Source: Hesseltinella vesiculosa (taxonomy: Eukaryota > Mucoromycota > Mucoromycetes > Mucorales > Cunninghamellaceae). Taken from it: 64,000 bases of DNA. The position numbers and the translations under genes were made by a program. Shown here piece after piece: positions 1 through 12,659 of this stretch. Below the pieces are notes generated by a model. That model saw only the letters and a list, made by a program, of their open reading frames with translations, did no database searches and was not told the DNA's origin. Location: assembly GCA_002104935.1 (NCBI GenBank), contig MCGT01000018.1:310001-374000 (forward strand). The letters are read 5' to 3'. Within the stretch, counting starts at the first letter, position 1. Each line of letters opens with the position of its first letter.

Positions 1-1563
1 AAGCCCACATTGTGTTGCAGAGCATACTTGACATTAGGCACTTGACGGTCACCGGCCCAGCCACGCGCTTGCCACACCAATTCTGAAGGAGAAAAAAAAA
101 ATGGGTCAACGAATGGCTTGCCAGTCTCGCCTCTCCTTACCAGAGCATTGGGCCAAGCCAGTGGCACCCAAAGGATGGCCCTTGGAGATCAAACCGCCAC
201 TGGGGTTGACGACGTATTTGCCGCCATAGGTATTATCACCGCTGTCGATCAGGGTATGGGCCTTGCCAGGAGGGGTCAAAGCCAAAGCGTCATAGGTCAG
301 GAGCTAATTCAGAGAGAAGATCAACGTTCCATTCGTTTCGTGTCGTGCGTTGGACTTACTTCGTTGGCGGAGAAACAGTCGTGGAGTTCAATGACTTGGA
401 CATCGTTGGGGGTGATGCCGGCCTTTTGGTAGGCTTGGGCAGCGGCGCGGCGGGTCATGTCGGCACCGGCCCATTCGATAGGGTCCTTGGACAGCATGAC
501 GGGGGAGTCGGTGGCCATGATTTGCGACACAATTTCGACAGCTTGGTCCTGCAGGCCATGTTTGATGACGAATTGTTCGTTGGCGACAATGACAGCGCCG
601 GCGCCGTCCGAGGTAGGGCAGCATTGGAGCTTGGTCAAGGGGCCAAACACCTTGGGTGACTTTTCGATTTGTTCCAAGGTATACACGTCACGGAATTGGG
701 AATAGGGGTTGCGCGAGCTTAAGAAGAAATGGGCCGAGACGATGTGAGATATCTCTGCAACAATCTCTCTCAAGTTACCTATGGGAATGATTCTTTTCAG
801 CAATCTTGGCCATGTGTCGTTCGGTAGCACCATATTTGTTCATGTAGCCAATACCGGCGTTACCAAAGATTTGAGCAGCAGGAGGCGCCTTGGGTTCGAA
901 GCCAACGCTTTCGATCATTTGCATGGTCACATGGTCTATAGGAAAAAAAAACGTTGGTGACCAGGATTTTTCTTTTTTTTGGCCTTCTTACCCATGGGGT
1001 TGGTACGGTCAGCAAAGGTCGAGGTCAGAGAGCCACGGGCCATGCGTTCAAAACCCAAAGCCATGGCACAGTCCACGCTGCCGGAGGCGACGGCGTTGCG
1101 GGCTTGCAACAAAGCCGTGGAGCCAGTGGAGCAGTTGTTGTTGACATTGATGATAGGGATTTGGGTCATGCCCAATTGGTACAGCACTAGCATAATCCGA
1201 ATGTGAGCGACACTTTTGATCAGGCAAAGCTCCTGAAAACGTACCTCGTTGGCCAGCGGTGCTGTCACCGTAGACATAACCACAAGCAGCATATTCCACC
1301 TTGTCATAAGTGATGTTGGCATCATTCAATGCTTTGACGGAAGCTTCCAAACCCATTTCTATGCATGCCAAAAAAAAAAAAAAGTGGTTAAAGTTCATGG
1401 CTGCCTGGGAAAATCGTGTGTCATCGTTGATTTACCAGGATAATCACTGTAAAGAAAAGAATGTTACTTTTTATCATGACTATGCTGGGATGCCAACTTA
1501 CACTTCACCACGAGGTTTGATGAACTTGGTCATGCCGACACCAATAACGAATACTTTAGCCAT
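1..1563 (-). CDS. SCP-x type peroxisomal thiolase (3-oxoacyl-CoA thiolase), 3' end outside window
   Basis: Sterol carrier protein x-type thiolases cleave branched 3-oxoacyl-CoAs in peroxisomal beta-oxidation. The start at 1563 gives [14 protein letters not shown], the usual N-terminus. Visible family motifs are [14 protein letters not shown] with the nucleophilic Cys (about 1110-1150), [28 protein letters not shown] (about 590-640), [10 protein letters not shown] (about 365-390) and the KGHPLGATG motif (about 150-180). The gene has at least six exons, including an 11-nt exon at 1436-1446 that restores RGEV-DYPE-MGLEAS. The coding sequence runs off the left edge at about residue QHNVG, so whether an SCP2 lipid-transfer domain follows cannot be seen. 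Identity is secure from the motif series; the substrate range is inferred from the family. Confidence 0.93.
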
Positions 1564-1854
1564 GTTGTTTCTTTTTTTAAAAAAAAGGTGGAGAAGAAGG
1601 GGAATGAATTTTGTGTTTTCCCCCACCTTTTTATTTGCGAGGCGCCGGCTAAATCATTTGGGTGGCGAAACAAAAAAAGTGCTCACGCTTTTTGGGCTTC
1701 ACATGAAAAATTTCAATGGGTGACAAACATGATTCCTACGCTGAATTACAAATGCAGGCAAGCTGAGTGACATCTGGTTTAACGATTATTGTTCTGATTT
1801 TTATTTTTATTAGTCCATTACAAGGATGAGTTAAATTACAAGTGAAGGCAGCAG

Positions 1855-4232
1855 CTAGGGGTCGGCGAGCTCATCGATTTTTTCCAGCAACAGCTGGCAG
1901 CGGACATGCAGGATCATGTAGACAGCTTCGTAGCGTACATCCTTGGTCGTCCAATCGTCATGGGTATCGGCGGGTTCAAGTGTGCTGGTGTCGACTTTCT
2001 GGAGGTGGTCTTTTGCTTGGACGAGGCTCTGACGGCGGCGATCGGCCGAGGAGCTTTCGCCGAGCAGTTTCAGCACGGCCAATTCATAATGAGCAAAGGG
2101 ACCGGCCCAGGACACGCCGGCAGGGGAGGAGGAGGAGGAGGAGGAGGAAGAGGAGGCGGCGTCATGGCGATGGTGCAGGTGACAGACTTTTTCCAGCATC
2201 AAGACCCGTTTGAAACAAGTTTCTGCATGATCATGATTGGCCAGCTCGCGCTGGACAGCGCCGAGCAAAAGGTACAGGCGGGCCCGTTCGGAGCAATGGG
2301 TGGTGGACCATTTGCCCAGGGCGTCGAGGCTGTGTTGCAGGGTGTGTTGCATTGTTTTCAGGGTCGTGCGAGGCACATGATAGAGGCCATGCCAGACGTA
2401 GATCAGTTCCCAAAGAGGATGGACGCGTGCGACCTGCTGCAGCTTGTCGCCGGTCAGGCTCAGCCAGCCGTTCTGTTTGGCCTGCGCCATCCATTGACGG
2501 ATCACATGGTCGGCGAACTGTTCATTGGGCAGCAGGCGGCCACCTTGGCGTTGGCGTCGAGCAAGTAGGCGAGGGATCTGCAGAAAGTCCAAGGCGGCCT
2601 TGTCGTATTCTTCGTCGGCATACAGGCAGCAGGTGGCGATGTAGTGATAGAAGGCTCGCGACCAATTATTCATGCTTTCCAATCGGAAGAAGGTTTCGGA
2701 TGCCTGGAAATAGTCGCCCAAAAAGATTTGATCCCTGGTAAAGAAGAGGTGGGTGAGATGGAGGGGAGGGAAAAAAAAAAAAAAAGGAGGGGGCGGGGGC
2801 GGGTATTTACCATCCCATTTCATAGACAGAAAGGGCGCTGATCTGCAGGGACAGCTCGGATACCATCAGGGACTGGAATTCTTGCAGACAAGGTGAAGGA
2901 GGGTCGGTGGGCCGGGAGGCAAGGGATTCGTATTTCTGCTGGTGCTTTTCATTGAGCTGCCAGACAGAGGTGCAGACGCTGTCTCGTCGGCGGCAGTCTC
3001 GAAGCACTTGGATGCTTTTGGTCAAGTCGCCTTCCATCCGGCAGAGTTTGCCTTCAAGCAGCTTTCCGATCTTGCCATGGGGGTATTTGGTCTTGATGGC
3101 GTCCATCATGTCGCGCGCCTTGGCCAGGCTGAAGGAGCTGGGGAGGAGCGCAGGGTGGATGAAGGACGACAGGCTGGTATAGTAAGCAAGCAGGGCCATG
3201 GCACTCAGGGGGGAGTACAGGTCGTCTTGCAGGTGATAGGCTTCTTGGAGCAGTTGCAGAGCAAAGGGCCGAGACGCATAGAAGCCAAAGGTATTGAGGA
3301 CTTTGGCCACTAGGAAAGATGGATTGGAAAAAGAAAGAAATGAAAGGTGGGTGGCTTACGTTTTGGGGGAAGGAGTGAAAAGATCAAGATGAGCAGGCCA
3401 AGGCCAAAGAAGATGCCGCCTTTCAAGGACCAGGGCGATTTGGCATAGGCAGAGAGCCGTTGGGGCGAGGCAGTGGAGCTTGTGCTGGTGGAGGGTGAGC
3501 AGGGTGGGTGGTGGAGAGACGAGGTGGATTTCTTCTTTTTGTTGTTGTAAAGCGAGTATTTCTTCTTGCGGCGTTTGTTGGAGAGGCGGGGGTAGTCATT
3601 GGTGCTTTCGCCGGTGATCCATTCAAACATTTGCTCGTATTTCTTGTAGGTCTTGCGTAGTTTGTAGGCGCCACGCATGTAATCGACCCAGCGGTTGGAC
3701 AGGAATTGCAAGGTGGCAGACATCAAGGTGCAGTTGCTCTGGAGAAGTTCGTAGGCCAGGGCGTCGTTGACGAACAGCGGTGGTGGCGAGGCTGCAGCGG
3801 CCGAGCCAGGGGTTGGGCGGCGGCGGGATCGTTTAGCGAATTGATGGCACAGGGCTTCGGCGCTGATCAGGCGGTCCTGGGCGGTTTCGATGTGGGCACT
3901 ATCGAAGCTGACCATGGCTTCGGCATAGGCGATCAGAGCATGGCCCATGGCATGAAAAGGCGAGGTTTTGGCTTGAGGTGAAAAGTGGGCAAAGGCAAGG
4001 TCAAACTGATCATCAAAAAAAGCGTCCTTTTTATAGAAAAAAAGAGGTGTGACGATGCTGCATCATTGTTTGACAAGCTTACCATGCCATCTTGGGCATC
4101 ATGGAGCCATTCCAAGAGAGTGTCGGGCTCGGGGTGATGGTCGGATGGGGTTAAAAAGAGGAGACTTGATGGATTACCAGCATACTTTAATGTGAGTCTT
4201 GTGAGGGATGCAATAGGCTGCCGTAAGACCAT
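1855..4232 (-). CDS. TTC39/IML2-family tetratricopeptide-repeat protein
   Basis: The protein matches the Iml2/TTC39 family, whose yeast member acts in clearing protein inclusions with lipid droplets. Exons read from 4232 down: an N-terminal segment ending EWLHDAQDGM, a 4005-to-about-3350 exon with HAMGHALIAYAEAMVSF, then GGIFFGLGLLILIFSLL (a hydrophobic segment as in the family), then NTFGFYASRPFALQLLQEA, and a C-terminal TPR part with CFKRVLMLEKV ending at stop 1855. Donor/acceptor pairs support joins at 4083/4005, about 3355/3309 and about 2813/2738. A Ser-rich and a Lys-rich linker interrupt the TPR region. The N-terminus is the weak point: the Met at 4232 is open, but a further intron near 4150-4190 cannot be excluded. 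Confident in family, less in start. Confidence 0.8.
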
Positions 4233-4696
4233 CAAAAAAAGTGGATCGCAAAAAAAGGCAAGGAAAACGAGAAAGCAAAGATGAAAAAGAAAGGGAATGG
4301 GGAATGCAGTGAAGGGGCAGGTGTAAAAAAGAAATAAACTTTTTGACCCCAACTGTTGTAATGGTTGAAAGTGTAAAAAAGGAGGCAAATGTTGACAAAA
4401 AAAAAGGGGGGGGGGAAGAGAACGAGAAAAAGGGGGTCTTGCCCAGCCAGCGCGTTCTTTATTGCTGACAGAAAGATGTCGCACAAACGTTTGGCCGATT
4501 GCTGCAAATGGCAATGGGCCATTTGCAAACCACTGGCCACAAAATGGTTTCATTGGCAATGCTATATGAGTAACAAAAAAAGATCAAGTCGCCAGTTGTA
4601 GACAACAGAGAACCCCTTTTCTCATTCTCCTCAATTCACCCTTTTCCGAAACCAGATGGGCAAAGTGGCAAATCAGTCAAAAAAAGGAGATGCTTT
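4233..4696. other. Spacer upstream of the TTC39/IML2 gene, no gene seen
   Basis: This interval separates the 5' end of the TTC39/IML2 gene from the 3' end of the RhoGEF gene, both on the minus strand. It is A-rich on the plus strand with several A and G runs (for example the G run near 4406-4415). No conserved reading frame is recognisable. It presumably holds the promoter of the TTC39/IML2 gene. Confidence 0.5.
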
Positions 4697-7053
4697 TTAT
4701 TTTCTAGGATGGAACCAAGTGCGTGGCCGATGCCAAGTGGAATGGGGCTGGGTATCGGTTAAAACAAACGAGGCCAAGGAGGAGGAGAGTGGCATGGTCA
4801 AGCTATTGGGTTTGTCTTCAGGCCGGATCCAGGAAAGCAGACGGGATTTCTTTTTCTTGATGGTAGGCTTTGATAGAAAAAAAAAAAATGAGTGTTCTTT
4901 TCCATCGGCTCTCCTTTTTTTCATGTTTTACCCTTGGCTTCTCGGGTAAAGCCGACCGGGCTAACCAAGAAGGTTTGGTTTTCACTCGAGGCAAGGACAA
5001 GGCATAGGTGGTGAGGCTGGAGGAGAGGGCAGGAGAGCAGGGCGGATCGACAGCATGGATTTGGATGGGTTGCGATGGAGACACGCTGGGGGTGTCATTC
5101 CATTGGGCATAGGAAGCAGGATCAACGCTACTGCTGAGGGTGGAGCTGAGGAGGGAGGACGTCAGGGTATCTTGTTGGGAAAGACGCTGGCAAGGGTGAA
5201 TGTGGTGATGCAGCGTGGGTGAGGACAGTTGGATTTGAGAATGAGAATAGGAGTTGGCGGTGGTGTTGGTGGTATTGCTACCGTCACTGACCCGGCGAGA
5301 CGGACAGGACATGAACAAGGAAAAGCTCGAGGCAGAGGATCGTAGGTTGGACAAGGAGGATTTGCGTCGAGGTAAACCCGAGGTAGGGTTGGTGGAGGAG
5401 GGGGCGGACGAGGTGGCGGAGCTGCTGTTGATGGAGGATTCCCGGAGGAGGACGGACCAGGAGCGGGAAGCCAGGTAATCCTGGGTGCAGACATCGCGCA
5501 GCTTGTCGTCATAGCCGATGCGCAGAGCCTGTTGGTGGTTGCTCTTGATTTTCCCGAGCATGCTGATGGACATCTGGCTCGTGGAGAAAGGAACATCGAC
5601 AGAGCCGCGGTGCGGTTTGTAGGTCATGGGCTCCAGCAACGGAGGCGGCTTGACATACATTTCTGAATGAATGCGAGCCTTTGGCTGGCGTTTTTTCCGG
5701 GTGGAGAAGTCGACCGAGTGGCGCTTCTTTGGGAAGGGTGGGTGGAGGGATGGAACGGAGGGCTGGGGTGTGAGGCATGAGGGACTGGAAGTCAAGTGGC
5801 AAGGCGCGGACGGGCTGGGAGGGTCGGTGGAGCCAGGCAGAGGAGGCAGGGGCGGTGGTGGCGAAAATGCGTCAAAGGAGGCCGAGGCGATGGAGTCCAT
5901 CTGACTGAAGGATTTGGAGCGATGGATGGCGGCCTGGGACTTGATGGGGGCAAGTGGGCGAGAGCAAGGTTCACGAGCAAAATCGAGCAAATTGGTCAAG
6001 GAGCGCGAGGTGTGGATTTTACCGGCCTTGTGGCTGGTGGAAGAGGGGCAAGGATTGGAAGGGGAAAAGGAGGATGTCATAGGTGCATCGCCGTCAGGCA
6101 GTTTCTTGGCATCATCGATGGCTTGCGTCAGCTTGGATAACCACAGCTTTTTTTCCCGAGAACACGTTGCGGTGAATGCAAAGCAATGCTTCTTGAAGCG
6201 CAGGACAAAGGTGTGGTTGGCTTGATCTAAAAAAAAAGGAGAGGCGTGAGGAGGAGAGGCTTGGCTAGAGAAAAGCAGGGAAGAACAATAGGAGAAAGGA
6301 GGGGTTTACCATTGTCATCCGGCAGATCGTCCAATTCCACGGTGCGCAATGGGAACCAATATTTGGGTACATAGCTATTGGTTTTTTTAGGACGGACGAG
6401 GATCAGGTAAGAGGAGAAGAGGAAGCAGCCGAGGTATTTGGATCGAGGAGGGGAGGTCATGTGACCCAAGGTGGAATAGGCAACATCGATGGGGCCTGCC
6501 AGAGACACGTTGCCAAGTTGCAGGAGGCAGTCTTTGTCCAGGCGGCCATCCAGAGTGTCGAGGCGTTCCAGGAAGAGCAGGGTGCGTTCAGAATTGTCGC
6601 GATTGTATTTTCGTCGGTCAATGCCTGCCACCACAGCCTGCATCATTCTCAAGGAGCAATCCAGACGTCGGTATTCCGTGGTGTCTTTTGGTGCATAGCG
6701 AATGATTTCCTTGAGTAGTAGTTGATATCGGCAAATGCGCTGAACCGGCTAAAAAAAAAACACAAAGAAGGTGAGGTTGGCGTTGGCCGTTTTCACGTAA
6801 GAGACTTGCCTTGATCAGATAATCTTCAAAGCGCAAGGGCTTTGTGCCTTGGTCAAAGGAGTTGTCAACGGGCATTTCACCAAAAGGCAAGGTGCAATCC
6901 TTTGTGAATGCGGCCCATTCAGGCTTGATTCGATATTCATTGCATATTTCTACCGCCAGGTCATGTTTGTCGCAGTAGGTGTCGTAGAATGTAAAACTTG
7001 ATCCCTGCAGCAATGAAAAAAAGGAGTGGGGGAAGGGATGGGTTAGGAGTACC

Positions 7054-7084
<31 letters not shown>

Positions 7085-7518
7085 ATACCATATCCAGAAA
7101 GACATTGGCGATATGACCACAACGAGTCAAAATGTCATTGTTCAGGTAAATTTCTTCCAGAGCAAGTAAAAAGCGCTGATGAAACTGAAGCAGTTGGTTG
7201 GCATTACGCATCAATAAGCTTTTATGTTCTTGGCGGATCCATGGCTGAAATTGTAACACTTGAGCAAAACAAATCTAAAAAGGAGTGAACAACAAACAAA
7301 AAAGAAAGTTTGCAAGTTACCTTTACGAGATGAGTCAAGTGCTTGACATAGTCTCGCTCGGTTTGGACAAGTTCGTCCATGGCATGAAGGCATCGTAGGG
7401 TTTGTTTCTGTTTCTTGTTTGGATCGTGCTTGGGTGATACAGCATAAGGCGTGGTTTCAAACGATGGCCATTCATAAAACGAAGCATCAAACTTTTCCAA
7501 TGGCAACACAATGTTCAT
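4697..7518 (-). CDS. Rho guanine-nucleotide exchange factor (DH-PH) with long Ser/Pro-rich tail
   Basis: A Rho-family GEF that would load GTP onto Rho/Cdc42 proteins in polarity control. The start at 7518 gives MNIVLPLEKFDASFYEWP. A DH domain follows in pieces: LVQTERDYVKHLTHLV (CR1), LLQFHQRFLLALEEIYLNN, CGHIANVFLDM, then RFEDYLIK and MMQAVVAGI. The PH domain has SKYLGCFLFSSYLILVRPKK and YVPKYWFPLRTVELDDLPD. The tail (about 6080-4900) is rich in Ser and Pro with RSKSFSQMDS-type basophilic kinase-like sites and a LARSALPEKPR segment. A final intron (about 4947-4880) fits phase 0 and extends the protein through KKKKSRLLSWIRPEDKP to stop 4697; without splicing it would stop at 4818. Several introns carry long T runs, one of about 28 nt near 7055-7082. 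Confidence 0.85.
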
Positions 7519-7775
7519 TTGAAAATAAAAACGTGCAAAAGAAAAAGGTGAAGAAAAAGGCAATGAGAGACAAAAAAAAAAAAAAAAGAAAAAAGGAGAA
7601 AAATGGAAAGAAAGAGGGGTCCACGTTGTGCGCCCAAAAATAAAAAAAAAAAAAAAGAAAAAGCGGGTCTCCTAAAAAACTGAAACCTTGGTTGTGTCCA
7701 GAACACAATGGAAATTTGAAAGTGGATGGGCTTGATCACCACGGATGTTCAATGTATTATGCTGTTGGGTTTTGT

Positions 7776-8843
7776 TTAATAGGGTTTAAATTTACGTGCT
7801 TGCTTCAACTGACTGATCTTGGCTCGGTCTTGTTCAAAGCGTTTTCGTAAATCAGTCAATTCTAAGAAAAAAAAAGGCGAGATTAAAAAAAAGGCACTGG
7901 TTTTCCGCCCGGGTCTCACCACTTTGTTTCTTTTCCCGCAGCTGGAAGCGATAGAAATCCACCAGTTCTTTCTTCTTCGCCTTGCTGGGATCGTAATTTT
8001 GTACGCTGGCAGCATTGGCCACCGTGACTTGAATGTCACCATCCGTGTTCTTCTTGCGCTTGAAACGGCTGACCACCACAAACCCATCGTCGTCCATCTT
8101 GTTGAGTCGTTCTTGTGCTTCTCGTTCCTTTTGATATTCATTGGCCTTGAATTTCAGCATGTAGGCATCCACTTGCGACTGCAAATACTGGTGATCCGGT
8201 CGAGACTGTTCGCATGCCAACACGTATCCTTTTTTTTTTACAAAAAAAAAAAAGTCAGGAACGAAGAGACGTTTTTAAATGCGAGCTTACGTTGGAAACC
8301 CAAGGGCTGCAGCGTATCTTGTTCCGACACTTGCCAATGGCGCACGATCCGGGTCATGGCCATGACCTTGTCGAGAGCCGCACTCGATTCAAACACCAAA
8401 TGGGCCGAGGCACCCGTATGTAGGATACGTCGTAGCCGGCGCTTGGCAGTTTCTTGTTCGCTCTTTGTGAGTTTTCGCTTCTTGCCCTTGTCGGTCAGCA
8501 GTTGTGAGGTGTAGACATCGTCCAGCTCAGGGCTCAGGAGATCATTGCAATCGTCCACGGTCGAGTGCGAGGCCGACAGCGAATCTCGGTAGGTAATGCT
8601 GGCCACTTTGCCATGGGAGCGGAACAGGTATTGTAAATGAGCATCGGTGGTGTCTACAGGCAGATTCACCAAAAACAGGGTGCGGCCGGCAGCAAAGGTA
8701 TCTTTGTCGGATCGTACTTGATGTTTGGTCATATACATAAAATGGCGGCAGCCATCTTTGACAATCACCGGCAACACTTTGAAGCCAAAGAAATCTTCCA
8801 AAGGCTTGGGGGTCTTTTCCGTCTTTTCTGTCGATTTGCCCAT
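7776..8843 (-). CDS. RRP7: RRP7 ribosomal RNA-processing protein
   Basis: Rrp7 is a 90S pre-ribosome/UTP-C component needed for 18S rRNA maturation in the nucleolus. The start at 8843 gives MGKSTEKTEKTPKPLEDFFG. An RRM-like fold is indicated by GRTLFLVNLPVDTTDAHLQ with HGKVASITYRDS, followed by GASAHLVFESSAALDKVM. The C-terminal RRP7 signature is present: DDDGFVVVSRF, then KKKELVDFYRFQLREKK and a terminal ELTDLRKRFEQDRAKI helix ending KFKPY. There are three exons, with splice joins near 8290/8224 and 7915/7862. The gene lies head-away from the RhoGEF gene, 257 bp apart. Identification rests on the conserved C-terminal segment and is strong. Confidence 0.92.
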
Positions 8844-8998
8844 GATCCAAACGAATTGTAGAAGAAAAAAAGCGAATGAGCCAAGGTGGCTGGTTTGGCT
8901 TTTTTTTTTTTTTCAAGCTGAATTCAAATGGCGCCGCCGAAAAAGCGAGCAACCCTTTTGACCCTCGATTTTTTTTTTTTCTTTATTATTGTTCAAGC

Positions 8999-9784
8999 AT
9001 GGGCGCTCAAGCATCAAAACAGGTGGCTCGCAAGCTGCCAACACAACCACGACCTGAAACATTTGAAAATATACCACACACTTCACCTGCCACTCTTAAA
9101 GAATCACACCAAGCCTTCCAAGGTAACCACGAAACGTGTCTACGCCTACTCACCCTTTCCTTGATTGTTCCTAGCCGTCGACATGGAAGAGCCTGAAGAA
9201 ACAGCCGATCCCAATCACCTGGCCAATTTGAGTAAACTTGGACCTGTGTCTATACCTCCAATGGTGACGAAAATGCGCAAGGTAATAAAAAGACAAACGA
9301 CAGCCGCATAGGTCTTGACCTATTTTTTTTTTTTTTTTTGTAATAGTCAGATCGTATGCTGGGGATTATCAACGAGAGAAAGCGAATGGATCAACAGGAA
9401 ATCGATGATCCCAATGCCACCCAACGCATGACCATCGACAAGATTTATGCTTTATTGGAGCAACGCAAACACGAACCTGCCCAACCACTCCCATGGACCA
9501 AGCTTAGCGCCGACACCGGCATCCCTCAAGAACAACTGCAATCCCTCTTCAAACACTTCAACACCATCACTGTGATGCCCAGTGCCGATCCTCATGACCC
9601 CACCGCCAGACGACTCGGTGTCTGGGTCGAGAACAAGGAGCAATGGACCAAAGCCATCGAGGATACCAACCGACGCCATACACAGGAAAAACAGCAGATC
9701 GAGGATCTGGAAAGGAAACCTACCGACACCACCACCAACGAATCCGAACGAGACAGGAAGCTCAAGGACTTGTTTTCAGATTAG
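8999..9784 (+). CDS. NDUFAF4-like (UPF0240) complex I assembly factor
   Basis: NDUFAF4 family proteins are mitochondrial complex I assembly factors, the human one being N-myristoylated. The start at 8999 gives MGAQASKQ, a good myristoylation context (Gly2, Ser6). Exons are 8999-9122, 9175 to about 9281, and about 9349-9784; the joins yield HQAFQAVDMEEP and KMRKSDRML. The C-terminal half has MTIDKIYALLEQRK followed by PWTKLSADTGIPQEQLQSLF and KHFNTITVM, matching the layout in NDUFAF4 of a short helix, a YxL-like turn and a KYF-type strand. The end is a charged tail ending KDLFSD. Length is about 210 residues, slightly above the human protein. Assignment is by architecture and short motifs, so moderately sure. 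Confidence 0.65.
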
Positions 9785-10040
9785 AATCTCAATGAATGAA
9801 TAAAAAAGAAAATGCACGGCGCGCAATCAGCAGCTTGGGCGTACCAAAATGATCCACCGCATGCTGGGGGAGGGGGGGCGATGACAAACCCCAGGCAGAG
9901 TGGAGGATGCCACGCTCTTGGCCGGACTTGAAAGTGGTGAGATGAGAAGGGATTTATTTTGATGGCAATAAAAAAAAGATTTGTATGCAGAAAGTGAAAG
10001 ATAAATGACAAAAAGGAGCGAGGAAATGAAGGAGGGGGAT

Positions 10041-12502
10041 CTAATGTTTTCTTCGTTTTTGCTTGTCGATGGCAGCTCGCAAGACTTTTTGCTTTTCCAT
10101 AAGACTGCGTCTGGCCTTGAATTTGACAGAGACCTTTTGCGACACCATTTGGAAGTTCTTGTTGCGGGCCTTTTCGCGGTTGGTGGTGCTGCCACGGTCT
10201 TTGGAACCTTTTTTGGAGCCAAACTTGTCGCGGTTTTCGCGGCCTTCTTGGATGGAGGCCATACGGGTTTCGTAGTCGCGCTTGGCACGTTTGCGAGGTC
10301 CCAGAATGTCGAATTCGTCGACCGTGCCTTGGTTGGTCTTGGCTTCGTCTTCGGCGGTACGTTTGCGGTTGGCGTTGGGGTCATCGGCATTGTTGCGGAT
10401 TTCTTCCAGCTTGGCGAAATCGGCTGGGGTCAGGATGCGAGAGGTGGCCAGCTTGAGGATGACTTCTTGCTGTTCTTGCTGCTCGGCCTGCTTGCGCTCC
10501 AGCTCTTCCCGGAGCTTTTCTTGCTCGGCTTCTGTCAGGGTTTCTTCGGTATCTTGCATCTTTCGCAGCTGGCGCTTGCCCACACGGCGCTTGCGCTTGC
10601 CGTTTTCATCCAGATTGTCTTTGGCGTCCTTGGCATCCTTGCCTTCCTTGGTGTCCTCGTCGTCCGACACGTTGAAATGTTCTTCATTGTCGTTCGGCAC
10701 GTTGATCCAGCCGGCACTGTCATCGCTGTCGCTGTCATCATCCACTTCCCAGCCTTCCCAGTCGTCGGCTTCTTCGTCTTCCTTGTCTTCCAGTTCAGCC
10801 AGGCCCTTGAATTCATCCAGGCCATCGGTCTGTTCACCAAAGTTGACCACCTTCAACGTGCCGTCCTTGAGACGGATCGTGGCAGTCTTGCCTCGATCCT
10901 TCTTGGCCAGCAGTTCAGGATTGACTTGGCGGAACAGGCTGATCAACGAGCGGGAGGCCATCACCACGCTCTTTTCCTTGAAGTTCTTGTATTGCGTCAA
11001 GTCCTGCAGCAGAGTGGCATCCATGGCTAAGGGTTGTCGAGAACAAATCTCACGAATGCCGTTGATGCTATGAAAATGAGAACACGGGTGAGTGGGATGG
11101 CACATAAAAAAGGGGTGCCTACCCAACCGCCATGACTTCATTGGAGGTGCGGTCATTGACAAAGTTGTTAGCAATCGCTTTCAGAACAGGTTCGAGGACA
11201 TCAGGCGGAACAAGGGGATGGGAGGCCTGGGCAGCAGCGACCAGGACCATGGTGACGTCACGTTGGGTGGGCTGCAGGTACTTGATCAGCAGAGTGTAGA
11301 AGCCGAGGATGGTGAGCTGATGGATACCAATGACACGGGACACCAGGTTCATCTTCAGCAGACGGACTTCCCAGCGATCGTCCTTGGTGGTGATGCGGGA
11401 ATACAGCTTTTCGGCAAATCCTTGGGGGTCATTGAGTAGATGCAGGGCTGAGAAATTGAAGGATTCGGCGCGCTGAGACTTGTTCTTTCGCTTGATCTTC
11501 TTCTTGGCGGATTCCAATTTGCGAGCCTTGGCCTTTGTCTTTTTGGTATACACTTGTGCTTGTTGCATGCGATGAATATCGGGTAGCTGTGAACAAGAGA
11601 GGTTAGCCTTTGTCTTTTCTTCTTCCAACCTACATCATCGTCTTCGTCGTCAGATTCTTCGCGCTCTTCATTCGAGGTCAAAAAGAACTTGACAGCTGTG
11701 GCCGAGATCTTGGGCACAGGTGAGAAGCAGGCTTCGGCAATGACGTTGACCGTCTTGTTGTCGTTCCTGATGAGAAGCCGGTGAGTTTTTCTTGTTTTCC
11801 CCTTGGCTGTCGTCCTACCAGATATTTTTATGGTACAATTCGATACAGATATCCACGCTCTTCTTGGCAGCCACGGCATTTTCGTCACTGTTGCCCGATT
11901 TTGCTGATTCCAGGATGGTGAACATGAACGATTGCAGGGTCTTGTTCAGCTTGTTGTTTTTGGCCTTGGCATTGGCTGTCTTGATGTCAGTGACGATGTG
12001 GCTGTACAGCATTTCTCGCAGCGCCTTGTCTTTGCACTTGAACAGAGTAAAAAACAAGGGCAGCAGTCTACAGAAGACAGTCAGAATGGCCCGATTCGAA
12101 CAAAAGAGACATCTTTTTTTTTTTTTTTTTCTTTCTTTCTTTGCTTTACTTTGTGTTATCGAGGACATTGCGGTTTCGTAAGAGGATCAAGGCTTGGACA
12201 AGACTACGACGAAGTTCATGGTGCAGCACCTGGCAATGCTCTTGAAGTAAGTCGACAATGTGTTGAGGGAATTCCGCAGTTTCCTTGGGGTAGCAGACAC
12301 ATACTTGGCTGATAAAAGTGATCAGCTCGGCCAGCTCTTTTGCATCTTCGTCAGGCTTCATGAGAAAGATCGATAGGGTGGACTGGAAATGTCGGTATTG
12401 TTGCATAAATTCAGCTTCGTAGGATTTAGGATCTCGCTTGATGAGATTCTGCAGTTGTGGCAGCTGCGTTGGTAGCATCGATGCTCTGTTTCTTCGCCCC
12501 AT
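10041..12502 (-). CDS. SDA1: SDA1 homologue, 60S pre-ribosome export factor
   Basis: Sda1 is needed for 60S subunit biogenesis and export and for G1 progression. The start at 12502 gives [19 protein letters not shown], then [18 protein letters not shown] and [17 protein letters not shown], the conserved N-terminal block. Middle exons hold [27 protein letters not shown] and [17 protein letters not shown]. The C-terminal exon begins [19 protein letters not shown], a hallmark of the family, then [19 protein letters not shown], a long acidic linker ([13 protein letters not shown]), and a basic end [20 protein letters not shown]. Five or more exons; one intron around 12110-12130 has a T/A tract of 20 nt. 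Complete in the window. A long open frame antisense to the last exon is a codon-usage shadow. Confidence 0.95.
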
Positions 12503-12659
12503 GATGACTAGATCGATCCAAAAAAAAAAAAAAAGTAAAAAAAGGGGAAAGCGAAAAGAAAAAAAAATTTGAACAAGCCTTCTTTTTTTTTTTTTTTTTC
12601 CAAAAAAAGCCCGCTGCCCTTTTTTGGCACAGTCCCGTCAAATTGCATGAACGAAAAAT

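Noticed and set aside
10005..11073. Two long plus-strand open frames (341 and 263 codons)
   Set aside because: Both are antisense to the SDA1 C-terminal exon, with low-complexity Leu/Phe or Ser content; the SDA1 frame has clear family motifs.
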